This document shows, in pieces, positions 35,400 to 46,419 of a stretch of 64,000 nucleotides of DNA; positions within the stretch are counted from its first letter, which is position 1; each line of letters opens with the position of its first letter. The DNA is from Norana najaformis (Eukaryota; Annelida; Clitellata; Crassiclitellata; Hormogastridae). A model generated the notes under the pieces. That model made no database searches, had not been told where the DNA came from, and saw only the letters and a list, made by a program, of their open reading frames with translations. The stretch lies in contig OZ029917.1 in the NCBI GenBank assembly GCA_964023275.1, forward strand, positions 31,448,005-31,512,004, read 5' to 3'. The position numbers and the translations under genes are program-made.

Positions 35400-36720
35400 G
35401 AACCTGAAGAGGTAGACAGTTCCCGATGGAGGGACCAGCAACTGCGGATGAACCCCGGCCAAAGACAAAACGACTTGTGTCAGAAACAACCTACACTTTC
35501 CACAAGATGATTATCGAAGCGTGGATTGCCCTTTAACCCTGCAGGTATGATCAGAGATGAAATGTAGGATGGCAGATAATTTGCATGTGTTTTGTACACA
35601 AGAAGTGTCAGCTAGAAGCAGATGTTCTCAGATGCGGGATGCCAGTGTATAGAACGAAGAGCAGGTTATGTGGTCTCGGCAAGGGAATCGAAGACACAGT
35701 CGTGCAGCCTGGTGCATGACTGCTAAAGAAAGCAGTGTACAGACAGGGGGATCACCGAGTATAGAATTGCATCAGACGAGTCTTGTCAGAATAAAGCTGC
35801 GTCAGTATCATCTGCGATGCAGAATCGAGAGTAGAGCGAAGCTGTCGGATCCTTCTCAAGTGAAACGAGCACGTTCGAGAAGTTGCAGGTGTTGGGTGTT
35901 TTAGAGAGAATGTTGCGTCAAGCATGACTCCAACAAGATCCCGAGCAGTAGAGGATGGGAAAGGGAAGAGGAGGAAGGGGAAAGTGAAGAGGAGGAAGGG
36001 GAAAGTGAAGAGGAGGAAGGGGAAAGTGAAGAGGAGGAAGGGGAAAGTGAAGAGGAGGAAGGGGAAAGTGAAGAGGAGGAAGGGGAAAGTGAAGAGGAGG
36101 AAGGGGAAAGTGAAGAGGAGGAAGGGGAAAGTGAAGAGGAGGAAGGGGAAAGTGAAGAGGAGGAAGGGGAAAGTGAAGAGGAGGAAGGGGAAAGTGAAGA
36201 GGAGGAAGGGGAAAGTGAAGAGGAGGAAGGGGAAAGTGAAGAGGAGGAAGGGGAAAGTGAAGAGGAGGAAGGGGAAAGTGAAGAGGAGGAAGGGGAAAGT
36301 GAAGAGGAGGAAGGGGAAAGTGAAGAGGAGGAAGGGGAAAGTGAAGAGGAGGAAGGGGAAAGTGAAGAGGAGGAAGGGGAAAGTGAAGAGGAGGAAGGGG
36401 AAAGTGAAGAGGAGGAAGGGGAAAGTGAAGAGGAGGAAGGGGAAAGTGAAGAGGAGGAAGGGGAAAGTGAAGAGGAGGAAGGGGAAAGTGAAGAGGAGGA
36501 AGGGGAAAGTGAAGAGGAGGAAGGGGAAAGTGAAGAGGAGGAAGGGGAAAGTGAAGAGGAGGAAGGGGAAAGTGAAGAGGAGGAAGGGGAAAGTGAGAAG
36601 TCGGGGCACTATATACGATATTGGAGGAACGGTCAAACCAGATGAGCTCAGGTTTTTCAGGGCTACGTTTGAGGCGCATAGACAGACTTCATCGCGTGAA
36701 GTCAATGATTCAGGCGCTAA
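35400..36720 (-). pseudogene. LINE reverse-transcriptase fragment split by a minisatellite
   Basis: On the minus strand, 36680-36610 reads SPEKPELIWFDRSSNI, a typical LINE segment just after the RT palm. Past the 21-bp array the reading resumes as VGVMLDATFSLKH and FHLRRIRQLRSTLDSAS (35940-35800), another standard block that normally follows closely. Further down, decayed pieces around 35750-35450 (ARLCLRFPCRDHIT and a degenerate SIRSCxSL-like end) fit the C-terminal region. Several frameshifts and stops separate the pieces. The array therefore sits within former coding sequence. Confidence 0.65.
35957..36597 (+). repeat. 21-bp minisatellite, about 30 copies, inside a LINE
   Basis: The unit gaggaggaaggggaaagtga-a is nearly invariant. 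It is purine-only apart from one T per unit, so the array is strongly strand-asymmetric. Frames are open on both strands (RRKGKVK; FPLLFTF; HFPLPPL), which is a property of the unit, not a gene. Confidence 0.96.
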
Positions 36721-37109
36721 GTCTCTTCATAATCTGCATATGAAGGTAGAATGTCCATCATTTAACTATGGCTGCTCTGATGTCTCAAGTGATGGCTCGT
36801 CTTCTCCTCTCGCCTATCCTTCCGTGTTGTTGGTCCTGCTCTGTGTCTGTCTCAGTCTCTATTTCTGGTCTCTGTCACTTTTCCAAGCCATCTCACGATA
36901 CTACAGACCATGCATACAGGGATACACGTCCGTCCCAACACATCCGGCCCATGAATAGAACATGCGTGTGAATGGCTCAATCGCTTCAGCCGAGTCCATT
37001 CACTCTTGAAAGGGTCTTCTCAGTTTGTAGAAATTATGAATGAATCGTGTTCTTATGTTCTGGCGGAGCCCAATATTTATGTCCTCCTGCCTCACTTCGT
37101 CGTTCCCCA

Positions 37110-37149
<40 letters not shown>

Positions 37150-37659
37150 AATGTCTTTCATTCTAGCACGCATATAAATAATTATGAATGAATTGCCAGG
37201 TTAAATGTATCCCGTACAGCAAATATCGTTCATGAATCGGTCTCTATGTACATGTATGGACCGTTCTCTCTAAAAGCGTCATGCTTGGCTTCCGCGCTGC
37301 AACGGCTTCGCTTGTTCAACGTCTCGTGTGTCGGGGGCTCAAAGTCAAACGAAGCCACGGAATGATGAATTTTCTGACTCACTGATGCGAAACGACACTT
37401 ACGGACCTTTTTTGACGACCTATAACACATGTACAAACCAACTGTTAGACTGGCCATGTAAATAATATGCGTATATTTATTCAAGGCATATGCGCAGTTA
37501 CAGAATTAAGTAACTAAAGAATGCACGTATGTATAGGCCTATATGTATGCATGCATCTGTGTATGTACGTATGTATGTATATATACAGGTGTATATGTCT
37601 CTAAGTATATATCTATGTATGTCCTTACAGGCGGCCTACAGAATAGGACCGAGTGGGTT
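36721..37659. other. Spacer with a TCTG microsatellite
   Basis: No gene is supported. A (tctg)n tract lies at 37108-37149. TA-rich ATGTATGT-like sequence occurs near 37525-37620, and TAGGCCTA is at 37534. Confidence 0.5.
37108..37149 (+). repeat. TCTG tetranucleotide microsatellite
   Basis: About ten TCTG units with one GTTT interruption. Confidence 0.9.
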
Positions 37660-37885
37660 GAGTTGTACGTTGTACGTCTTCTGTGCGGTATACATATTGG
37701 CAAGAAAACCGATCTTACAAAAAGATGTTCTCTTTAACTTTTGCTCAGACCAAATTTTGGTTGTTGGTCCTGCGTAACATTTTTGTTGCCACTCTGTCGA
37801 CCAGTAGTATTTAACCTCACTCCGTCGATAACCTGTATGGTACTTCGGGGCCGTTTTGGTTCATTTTGAGCCGTTTTTTGTCACC
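37660..37885 (+). repeat. ~220-bp direct repeat, copy 1
   Basis: Aligns with 38585-38800 in the same orientation through gagttgtacg, ttctgt, ggcaagaaa.ccga, gatgtt, ttgctcagac, tggttgttggtcct and ccgttttggtt.attttgag. The two copies flank a gag-like segment, consistent with decayed long terminal repeats, but I cannot see canonical TG..CA ends or a primer-binding site. Confidence 0.6.
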
Positions 37886-38190
37886 GTCTCAAAGGTGGTC
37901 AGAAGGGAAAGAAGCTTTGAACAATTCAAACAGAACTTCAGAGGTTTACAAACTTGAACAGTTTGTAAATTGTCTGTCGGTGGAGCAACTTAAATGGCTC
38001 ATTGACGAGAAGCCCTTCGACCCTCAAGAAGGACGCCGGTTAAATTGGTGGATGAATATGCCATCCTTTGCAAGTTCCTTTCGTTTGAGACGTTTGTGGA
38101 GCCAATAGTGGGGAAGGCAAGAATTTGTTGCATCTGAACAGGATTGGAGACATAAGAAATTTTCTTTTCGAAAGATGCAAACTTTAAACT
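37886..38190 (+). pseudogene. Possible retrotransposon gag (SCAN-like) remnant
   Basis: Frame 37866-38108 contains VYKLEQFVNCLSVEQLKWLI followed by DEKPFDPQEGRR. A shifted frame continues KLVDEYAIL, and an earlier shifted frame reads FEQFKQNF. Together these resemble the SCAN-like helical domain of Gag proteins from some Ty3/Gypsy-type retrotransposons. At least two frameshifts are required, so it is non-functional. Placement between the two direct repeats fits the order LTR-gag-(deleted pol)-LTR. I am moderately sure that it is gag and unsure of the clade. Confidence 0.45.
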
Positions 38191-38584
38191 GGATTTGAGT
38201 TCTGCTTACTGCAAAGGGATTGGCCAAGCTATCTCTGTCTGGTTTTCGATTCCAGCAGAAACAGGAGCGTCAAGGAAAACCAACAAGCCACACCCAAACC
38301 GTTAAGTTGGTTACGGGGGTTGAAACGGATGTATTGGCTTTTTGTCTTGATTGAAAGGTTGATTGATTAGGCGCTACTTGCCATTTTGTTCTATCGGTGT
38401 TCTATTTTGCTGTAATGGTAAATATTGTAGGTTTGTTTTTTTGCGAGATTCTGGTTCATTGCTAATTTTGGTTAGTAAGGAGTTAATAAACCCGTCTAAG
38501 CAATGCGACACAGGTGAAAACAGTCTCATTAAGGAAATTACTGGGTAACGCATGAAATACCTTTGCTCGAAATTCGCAAAGCAG

Positions 38585-38800
38585 AGTTGTACGCCTTCTG
38601 TACATTTTGGCAAGAAAGCCGACCATAGTAAAAGATGTTGAATTTAAGTTTTGCTCAGACTGGATTTGGTTGTTGGTCCTTTGTGACCGTTTTCTTGTCA
38701 GTGTCTCGATAAGTCGTATTTGTCCTTCCTCCGTTGATGACTTGCATGGTTCATCGGGACCGTTTTGGTTAATTTTGAGCCGTTTATTGTTGGTGGTTGT
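38585..38800 (+). repeat. ~220-bp direct repeat, copy 2
   Basis: Partner of 37660-37885, about 920 bases downstream. After the aligned part this copy continues into a T/G-rich sequence absent from copy 1. Confidence 0.6.
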
Positions 38801-39129
38801 TTTCTTTTGTCTTCATGAGGTGTTCGCTGGGTTTATCGCAGCCTGAGGCCGACGTCTTGTTGCTTTACTTGAGTAATGTAACGCTTGTAAGCAGCTTAGG
38901 TAGGCCTATTAATGTTATCTTTAAGCTGGTATCTGTTATCTGTTGTAACTGTTGATAACTTATTGTTTTTAATGACTGCAACATCATTAGGCCTAAGGGT
39001 CGAGTATGCAGCGCTTTTGAGGTACTTAAAAGGCGCTATAATAATTTTCTACATATATACATACATACACACAGGTTACAACGTTGACTCAGACACGGGG
39101 CTCTATTCGCAGAAAACTGGAGCACAAGT
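38801..39129. other. Spacer with two TAGGCCTA octamers
   Basis: No gene is seen. Octamers are at 38901 and 38988. A 95-residue plus-strand frame here has no domain. Confidence 0.5.
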
Positions 39130-39490
39130 GCCAACTGGGATCGTACACCTACCCCATCCGATCCGACTGAAACGTTCAAAGTGGATGAATTTTCCCTGAT
39201 CTGCTTCACAATCAGCCGACTGACAAAGACTGGCAACGTACACCGACCCCTACCCGATCCGATTTTTTCAGTCGGATCGGATTCGTTCGCATTGGGTCGA
39301 TGTACGGCCGCCTTAACACCGATTGCACCCGGCTGAGCTTTCTTCTATCGCACATCGACCCGATCCGATCCTATCCGATCCTATCCGATCCGATCCTTTC
39401 CGATCCGATCCGATCCGACCCCTTCCGACCGACAAAAATTGGATCAGATCGTATCGGGACAAATTGGATCGGGTCAGGTCAGTACACGCA
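39130..39490. repeat. GATCC-rich module in direct and inverted copies
   Basis: A module of form gtacac-cgaccc-gatccga recurs at about 39140 and 39237 (plus), 39270-39304 (inverse), 39350 (plus) and 39455-39485 (inverse). The centre holds a perfect 9-bp inverted repeat, ccgatccga/tcggatcgg. From 39360 to 39420 the CCGATC unit is tandemly repeated. The arrangement suggests a palindromic, MITE-like repeat with internal expansion. Confidence 0.6.
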
Positions 39491-40129
39491 GGTTTAAATC
39501 GTCCTGCGAGTTCTGTTATTTGGAGCCAGCGACTACAAAAACCCTGTTGAAATGACGTTTTTTACAGTTTCTTAACAGAGTGTGTGATGGACGACAGAGT
39601 ACTCACTGGTATAAGCGATCTCCTCCCAGAGACAGAGTCTGATGGACGGACGATGGAAGACATCGACGCAGGAGATGATGTCTCCAGAAAAACACCGGGA
39701 GGAAGGCAAAGTTAAACCACTTCTCTAAAACATTCCGAGTACGCTGACAATAGCAAACGTAAAGATGCAAGAACACACATGGACAAATGCTACTAGACTG
39801 GATGATGATAGACGGATACGGTCAACTGAAGGAGGAGGCCCCGCAATGACATCAGGAAGGGCGCAGAGAACTTGAAGAAGAATAGTTTCTTACAACAGAT
39901 TGATTTCTAATTCAAGCATTGACATTCGGTTGGTTAATGCATGGGAATACTCCAGGTAGCCTACGAAGGTTGAGGCACTTAGGCCTAGTAGGCCTATAAG
40001 TGTTTAACACTTAGCGTAGGCTAATTGGCCATTAATTTTGGTTATTGTGGGACTATATTAATTTGTGACAATAGAAAACTTATAGAAAGATTAGATGTGC
40101 AGAGCATATATCAAAAAATTTTTTTATTA
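39491..40129. other. Spacer before a LINE fragment
   Basis: A short acidic frame at about 39585-39710 has no recognisable domain. Two overlapping TAGGCCTA octamers lie at 39980 and 39989. Confidence 0.45.
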
Positions 40130-40980
40130 GGTATTATTTTCGACCAGAACCTTACTTTTTCTGATCATATCACCCATCTCTCCCGCTCTTGCTTTATGCA
40201 TATCCGCGACCTTCGCAGAATCCGCCATATGCTTGACTTTAAAACTGCATCAACCATCGCCACATCCATAGTCCATGCTAAATTAGACTATTGCAATTCA
40301 CTGTTCCTGAACATAGGCTCCACCCAAATAAGCCGCCTTCATGCCATACAGAATGCTCTTGCTCGTGCTGTTACCAAAACCCCCAAACACCATCACATCA
40401 CTCCTGTTCTTAAATCACTACACTGGCTTAAAATACCTGAACGAATCGAGTACAAAGTCCTATCACTTACATACAACACCCATCAATCTTCCCAATCCTC
40501 CTATCTTCGTCAGTTATTTACAATACAACCGCTTCGCTCAACCCGCTCTTCTTCTGCCCTAACACTTCTCCGCCCTCCAGTCACCTCATCCTTAAAATTT
40601 GGTAATCGCTCCATAGCCATAGCTGCCCCACCACTCTGGAATAAACTCCCCCCAGAACTGCGACAGTTTTCTGACCCATCATACAAACTCACCGATGCTC
40701 CACCGCTTACAATTTCTGCATTGGCCTTTCACTCAAAACTGAAAACATTCCTCTTCCACAGACACCCCTTCTTCCTCTTATCTGCCTCTGCTCTCCAGCC
40801 CCAAACATCACCCACCGTAGCTGCCACGCTGTCTCTCTGCCTGACTCTTGGATCTTGACCCGGAACCGAACCCTTTTGCCTATCGATTTTGTTTTGACTG
40901 AGCGCCTGTGAATAAGCTGGTCCCCGCGGCGTGGCTTTCGTTGGGCGCTGTAGAAATCTTGGGATTACGATTATTATGGT
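40130..40980 (+). mobile_element. LINE C-terminal half and 3' end, subfamily A copy 2
   Basis: A continuous frame to TGA at 40858 carries LGIIFDQNLTFSDHI, KLDYCNSLFLN, LKSLHWLKIPERIEYK, KFGNRSIAIAAPPLWNKLPP and ISALAFHSKLKT, the usual order for the region after the RT active site in CR1/L2/Jockey-like elements. The RT catalytic YxDD part is absent, so it is 5'-truncated near 40130. The 3' non-coding tail ends in gggattacgattatt. Copy 1 at 26095 shares the last third. The frame being open makes this a fairly young copy. Confidence 0.85.
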
Positions 40981-41085
40981 ATATAAATTAAGTTTTTATA
41001 TGTTGATCATTTGTGTCTATTCTTATTGTCTAATATTCAGTGACCATACTTATTGTTATTTCTATTATTATTCACTAGCAACTTC

Positions 41086-41415
41086 TATTGTCTAATTTAC
41101 AAGGCATCAACCGATGGCGCACCAAAATCAAGCCGCAGCCAACAGTTCAGTGACCAAAAGTAAGTTCACTGAACTAAAACGGCAGCCTTTGGGGATAAGC
41201 GAACTGAAAAAGATATATATCTTAAGTTCAGTCCGAATGGTACAACCTCGACTGAGCAGAACGAAGATAGATGCGAGAACTGAGTTTCAAAATTTAGGTC
41301 CAGCAACCAAAAACGTTCGTTCACCAAGAACAGTTCTAGATTTTGGCAGAACCAGGGAAAGTCAGTTAGATTGCTTGGTTGAATGACGACAAGTCTGGGG
41401 AGTAAGAACTGCATG
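41086..41415 (-). mobile_element. LINE 3' end, subfamily B copy 2 (inverted)
   Basis: The minus strand aligns with 30180-30505: a gttgctggacctaaat block, a tcgttctgctcag block, then gcttgattttggtgcgccat and gttgatgccttgtaaattag. It ends with the terminal module. Only the C-terminal coding part and tail are present, with stops. Confidence 0.7.
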
Positions 41416-42515
41416 GTTTTATGTAGTGTTGCCGACCAGAGTTCAATTTTATAAACCGGTTTCAGTTTTTATAATCCTCGGCTTCAAACAGACCCTTTGC
41501 TGAACGTAGGCCTACTTCGAGACATCCTTCGTCGTCAACCCTCTTTTGTGGCTTTTGATCTTCCTCAAATTTAGAAATGTTTAATAATTCAATAAGTTTC
41601 CATCGTCTTCTACTGCATATAATTCGTAACAATCACAAACAGTATTGGCGCCGGGCACGAATAGCATCTTGGTTGAACATGAATAGATACCCCTTAAACT
41701 TACTTTTGTCTGACAGCTAGTCTTGGACTAGTATATGTCATATGTCCACTAATCCGACGTTTGCTACTTTTGGTCAGCCTTATAACATTTAGTTTGTCAA
41801 ATGTAAATACATAAACAGATGTGTATCAAGCAGGGGGAAAGCACTGGAAGCAAAAGGCTTCCAAAGAGAATGGTGCAGAGGTAATTCATTTGCACCATTC
41901 ACTGCCGGTGGTTAATATCCGGAACTGTACAATACCAGTAAATTCTAAATATCAATTTTCGAAGCCGGAATTAAACAGAACTCACCGCGTTAACCTGGTA
42001 CTAATGAAACCATTTAATTTGCTCAGTTCGATGTGATTTGGTTGAGTGTGTATTTGTTATGCGTGTAGGCAAGCTCCTATCCAGAGGTGCGCGTACTATC
42101 GAAGCGTTCTGTTAATAGTTTATGTCTGTTATAATGAAAGACGTTGTCTGTCATTCACCAGATGGCAGCGCCTATAAATCGGAGATGAGCATAAGCATTT
42201 CATTGGCCTAGGTTTTAAATGGATTAGAAAATATTTTTCATCTATGTTACAATAGCCTGCAATTTACAAGGTACCCTTTGTTACCAAAATGAGTTCTAAA
42301 CGTTTCCGACTATACACTGTACATCAACTCGAATAGCAACTTTATAAACGCTTCGGTCTGACTCTTCCGTCATCGAATCTTCACTAAGTTCGCTCTCTCC
42401 TTTCTTCCCCCAGACCTTTAGATATAGTAAATTTAAAATAGACCAGTTATAGGCTGCCATAAGCTAGACATATTCCCAAGACTTTTCTCTATGAACTCGG
42501 AGAAAATTAATACTT
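41416..42515. other. Spacer between LINE and the membrane protein gene
   Basis: No second gene is seen. This contains the presumed 3' UTR of the minus-strand membrane protein at its right end; I did not find an unambiguous polyadenylation hexamer. TAGGCCTA is at 41507. Confidence 0.4.
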
Positions 42516-43010
42516 TTACGGTTTGGCATAAAGGCTTTCATTCTGTGTCCGCATTCGTTCAAGGTCAGAGAATTTTATTTTCTGTATGGGCCTACATAAT
42601 TCCGTAACAAAGTCGCGTTCTTCGTAGACGATCACCACCTGCACTGGAACAATGACTAGATTGTGTCCTTTGTTGCTCCATTCGTGCACTTGCTGCTTTC
42701 CCGAATTATGACACCAACACGCACCTATCCAGATCAGAAGTCCTGTCATAGCAGCTGTGCCTCCGAGAGCGATGAAAATGTAGCCGAGACGATCCAGCTG
42801 GCTGTCCGGATATTTGGCAGCCCAGACTGCTACCATGATGAGGCCGATGATGACGACCGTGAGGCCTGGAATGCCACCGAGTTTCGCTCCTTCAGGTAAC
42901 CGGGTGCAATTCAATCGAGAACAAACTCTTTTAGATGCAGACATCGCATCCTCTGATGGCAGAGGTTCAGCTATCAGGACCGGCTTATCCGTGTCAACTG
43001 GTACCTGCAT
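42516..43010 (-). CDS. Two-helix membrane protein, 164 residues, family unknown
   Basis: A minus-strand frame of 164 codons has normal amino-acid composition, unlike the surrounding noise. Two hydrophobic segments stand out: about residues 49-65 (GLTVVIIGLIMVAVWAA) and 76-97 (GYIFIALGGTAAMTGLLIWI). An NCT glycosylation sequon at 34-36 and Cys30/35 precede them, and CWCH follows helix 2. The C-terminal ~60 residues (VIVPVQVVIVYEERDFVTEL onward) are charged and probably cytosolic. The ATG at 43008-43010 is preceded directly by an in-frame TGA, so either this is the true start or the exon begins at an acceptor (tgaatgcag, then GTACCAG). I do not recognise the family and propose no function. Confidence 0.65.
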   Translation of the reverse strand: MQVPVDTDKPVLIAEPLPSEDAMSASKRVCSRLNCTRLPEGAKLGGIPGLTVVIIGLIMVAVWAAKYPDSQLDRLGYIFIALGGTAAMTGLLIWIGACWCHNSGKQQVHEWSNKGHNLVIVPVQVVIVYEERDFVTELCRPIQKIKFSDLERMRTQNESLYAKP

Positions 43011-44114
43011 TCAGCAAAACATAGATATATACATATATACATACATAGATATCCACTGTATGATAATGCGCTTAAACGTGTCGTATGTGTTCCTTTTAAC
43101 ACACGAATTTCGTTGCACTGAGCTTAAGTGAGGAAGAGGGCAGGGCAAAATTGGGAGGGAAACGGGACTGAGTAAGGGAGAGGAACATAGAAAGGGAGGG
43201 AGAAATGGGGATGAACAGAAGATTTTTCCTAGAAGGGACATTTTGTCGAGCTAATGCGCAGACGATCTGCGCGATTTAGGCCTAGATAAATGTAGCATAT
43301 GCTTAAACAGGAGAATGGGGTGTTGTGTAGCCTATAAATGAATAACGCGTAGGCTTAGCACCTTTAGTAGGACCTTCTATTTCTTGAGGGAAAAACTATA
43401 ATTAGTACTATCGTTAATTTTACCCACATTTATAATAATAATATATGTAATAGTAATATGTTCGTAATATATTAATGTATTATATTATACAGTACACTAC
43501 AATTATAACAATATAATGGTAAACTCGTAATAATTTTAAGTACAAAAAAATGATGCGATGTAAAACTTGTTACATAGCTTATATAGGCCCATAATACAAG
43601 TAAGCGTTGTACTTAAACAGGACACTATATGTTAAAATTAACTAGGCTTAAATAATACTTTAATGACATAATGAAGATATAATTATTTTTTTAAACTATT
43701 TATTTTGTAATTTAAACGTTTTAATTTCCTATACATTATAGGTCTATGTGTTATAAAGATAGCCAAAACGAAAAAATTGTGCATTAACTCTGCTAGTCTA
43801 TCGAAGTAAAAATATAATAATGGAAAAAATTCAAATTCCAAAATGAGTGCAACATTAGGGCAACGTTTACCGAAGGACCTAAACTAAATGCTAAGTTTAC
43901 AAAAAGGAGAATGTTAGTAATTAAACATTAAACTACAATTAAACGTATAGCTGACGATTTAGCAAATTTGACCAAGAAACATATACCAACCTGTAGGCCT
44001 ACTAACGCAGGAGCAGACAGATGCATTTCGCACGCAGTCTTTCCAAATCTTAAGCTGCCTGTCTTAAATTGCTTTCTGAAGCGAAAAACTCCGACGATTG
44101 TTTCGTTAAAGTAA
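43011..44114. other. AT-rich spacer upstream of the membrane protein
   Basis: The left 230 bases are purine-rich on the plus strand (gggagggaaacggg type). From 43390 the DNA is very AT-rich. If the membrane protein gene has a promoter or 5' exon it should lie here, but no element could be identified. TAGGCCTA is at 43277 and 43994. Confidence 0.45.
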
Positions 44115-44244
44115 AATTCCAGCCCCTAAAACGTAACAGTTTCTCTGATCACGTTCATGGTCCGTACTGTATTTTCCATAAATAGCCTACTATACAGACC
44201 ACGAACGTGATCAGAGAAACGATTACATTTTAAAGGCCTGAAAT
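44115..44244. mobile_element. 130-bp fold-back (MITE-like) inverted repeat
   Basis: Arms of about 55-58 bases pair around a loop near 44173-44186. The best part is gtttctctgatcacgttc.tggtc (44139-44162) against its inverse at 44197-44220, one mismatch in 24. Pairing continues outward through attccagcccctaaaacgta and its inverse with a few mismatches and one gap. No clear flanking duplication is seen. The structure could be a miniature inverted-repeat transposon or a source of hairpin RNA. Confidence 0.7.
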
Positions 44245-45292
44245 CACAATACTACAATAGTACAATGGTAGTACAATACTCACAAGGAGTCTTTGGTTAA
44301 CGAACGCCGTAAGTGCTTGGAATCTGATCTGTGGTTACTATTGATCTCTACGATCTGATAATTATGAATCTAACCGATTTCAGCAGTGTTTCAGTGTATA
44401 GGCCTACGTCAGTCTGTACTTTATATCTCGGATTTAATTCAATTTAATTGAACTCGTGTGACTGCACACACGTCACACGTCCTCTTTTCATCAGTGATTT
44501 GTTTACTCGGGCGTTTGTCGAGTTGGGTATAGACTAGGTTACCAATAGGCCTATTTCATTAACCATTAATTGGCCACGTCCTCTATGTCTGCCCGTATTA
44601 ATGCCCGTAACATGTGACATTTGAATCTTTCACCCACTCACATCGTTCCTCTCGTCTCCGCTTACTAACCTGTTTCAACTTTTGGAGCTTCAGACGATAC
44701 AGACCGCGATATTCGTTCATAATTAGAACTTACAATAATTTTCATTAGTTTCTATTAATATACAGAACAGCTACATATAAATACGATGGAATAGTCTTCA
44801 TTTGCATGTAGCTTATTTGCATAAATAATACTCTTGATACCGCGGTAATGCACTGACTTGGTGATTCATATCTTATTACAGACTGTTGAATGCATCGTTG
44901 TTAACTCTAGCCTAGAACAGGCTAAATGTAACCTAGCTGTGACGTTTGGCTTCGTGTACTAAATGCAGGGCAATGACCTTAAATTCTCGGGCATTCCTGG
45001 CCCACAGGCAAACAGTTGATGCCTATTTACCCGTCACCTCGGAAATTCATTTATGCTTCCATCTCAAAGGTTGGACTAACAATTTAAATGTTGCCACCAC
45101 TCGATGGCTCCTGTCGTACTTTATCCGGGTCTGAACTGAGCCTTCTTTCGCAGTCTTTTTCCAGCCCATGTGACTGCATGCGGGCTTCAGGTGTAGGCTA
45201 CCGACTGTGGGACAATATAGGCCTAACTTACCAACACTGGCAATATGCAGGTTACAGTATTTGCAGTACACATGTTGTGCGAGTTGTATTTT
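44245..45292. other. Spacer, no gene supported
   Basis: Short frames lack domains. TAGGCCTA octamers at 44399, 44546 and 45218. Confidence 0.45.
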
Positions 45293-45830
45293 TAATTGTA
45301 ATCTGACATTTATAAAGCGCCACTTCAAGAATAGACTAATCAGAGGAGCTCCCGATCCGTACCAGTGAGCCTACTGTCAAATAATACAGACTTCAGGCGC
45401 TTGCGAAACTGCGTTAGGGACAAACTGAGGAACTCAAGCCGCAGCTCTCGGGAAAGGCGATTCCAGCTATTAGGTCCAACACAGGTAAAGCTTCTAGACT
45501 GACCTGTAGCAGTGCGCATACGAGGGAAGGCCGACCGGAGAGTGCTACGGCCTGGAACCAAGGAGACCGAAATGCACAAGTCCCTACGGTATGATGAAGC
45601 AGAGCCAACGAGACAATTACGCATAAGGGTTAGGATCTTGAACTGGATAAGCTGCTGAATGGGAAGCCAGTGCAAAGTGTCCCGCATAAAGGAAGTTATA
45701 TGGCCATACCTGGGGACGCCTCCAATAAGATGGGCAGCAGCATTGAGAACAGAATGAAGCTTGGAAATATTGGCAAGTGAGAGTCCAGCAAAGATAGCGT
45801 TACCAAAGTCCACCCTGGTGCAGAGTTGTA
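45293..45830 (-). mobile_element. LINE C-terminal region and 3' end, subfamily C copy (inverted)
   Basis: The minus strand reads DFGNAIFAGLSLANISKLHS, LIGGVPRYGHITSFMRDTLH, LPIQQLIQFKIL, NSWNRLSRELRLEFLSL, FRKRLKSVLFDS, then a stop. This is collinear with 53037-53527 in the better-preserved copy. Its 3' end (cgctttataaatgtcagatt) matches the tail of that copy. It is 5'-truncated near 45830. The frame is largely open, so it is moderately young. Confidence 0.85.
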
Positions 45831-45934
45831 AACTATACTTTTACCTTGAAACCCTAAGCATCTTTTCCAGGTCGCATTGCAACATTTCCAATGTAACATT
45901 GTAACAGTTTCTCTTATCGCGCGTGGTCTGCACT

Positions 45935-46165
45935 GCTAATGATTTTTACTGTGTGACGACCATGGGCAAGTTCTTTGCGCACACCGCGCCTGTCACCAAG
46001 CAGTATAATTTGGAACCGGCGTAAGCTGGGAAGTAAATTACAGGACCCGTGTCCAGGACATTGGGACTAATCCATTGCCGGCTTAAATACCAAGAAAAGG
46101 AGATGAGCGCCTCCCCTACGTCTCACCTGTGGGATATGGAATACCTTACCTTACTTACTTTATAT
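45935..46165 (+). repeat. SINE, family D copy 1
   Basis: Aligns with 55105-55340: gggcaagttctttgc, gcgcctgtcaccaagcagt, taatttgg, cgtaagctggg, ggcccgtgtccagg-like, ttgggatt.gtccattgc, gagatgagcgcctcc, tctcacctgtgggatatgg. The tRNA-like head is decayed in this copy. The 3' end is a short (TTAC)n run. Confidence 0.8.
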
Positions 46166-46261
46166 GTCACTTAGGACTTAGATAATCCCTATTTAACTTA
46201 GCAGCAATCTTCAACTCATGTGTGCGCGCGCGCGTGTGCGAATGTGTGTCTCTCATCATCA

Positions 46262-46341
<80 letters not shown>
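46262..46341 (+). repeat. ATT trinucleotide microsatellite, about 26 copies
   Basis: Perfect (ATT)n over about 79 bases. Open frames reading poly-Tyr are artefacts. Confidence 0.98.
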
Positions 46342-46343
<2 letters not shown>

Positions 46344-46419
46344 AGAAGGTTTACAAAACGCAAGTTAATATAACCAAATACACCGCAAATGCGTTGTCAG
46401 TAGCTCGGCCTAATCAGAT

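Noticed and set aside
35752-36958. Lys/Arg-rich 344-residue and Phe/Leu-rich 317-residue frames
   Set aside because: Products of the 21-bp minisatellite; only the minus-strand flanks have meaning, as LINE fragments.
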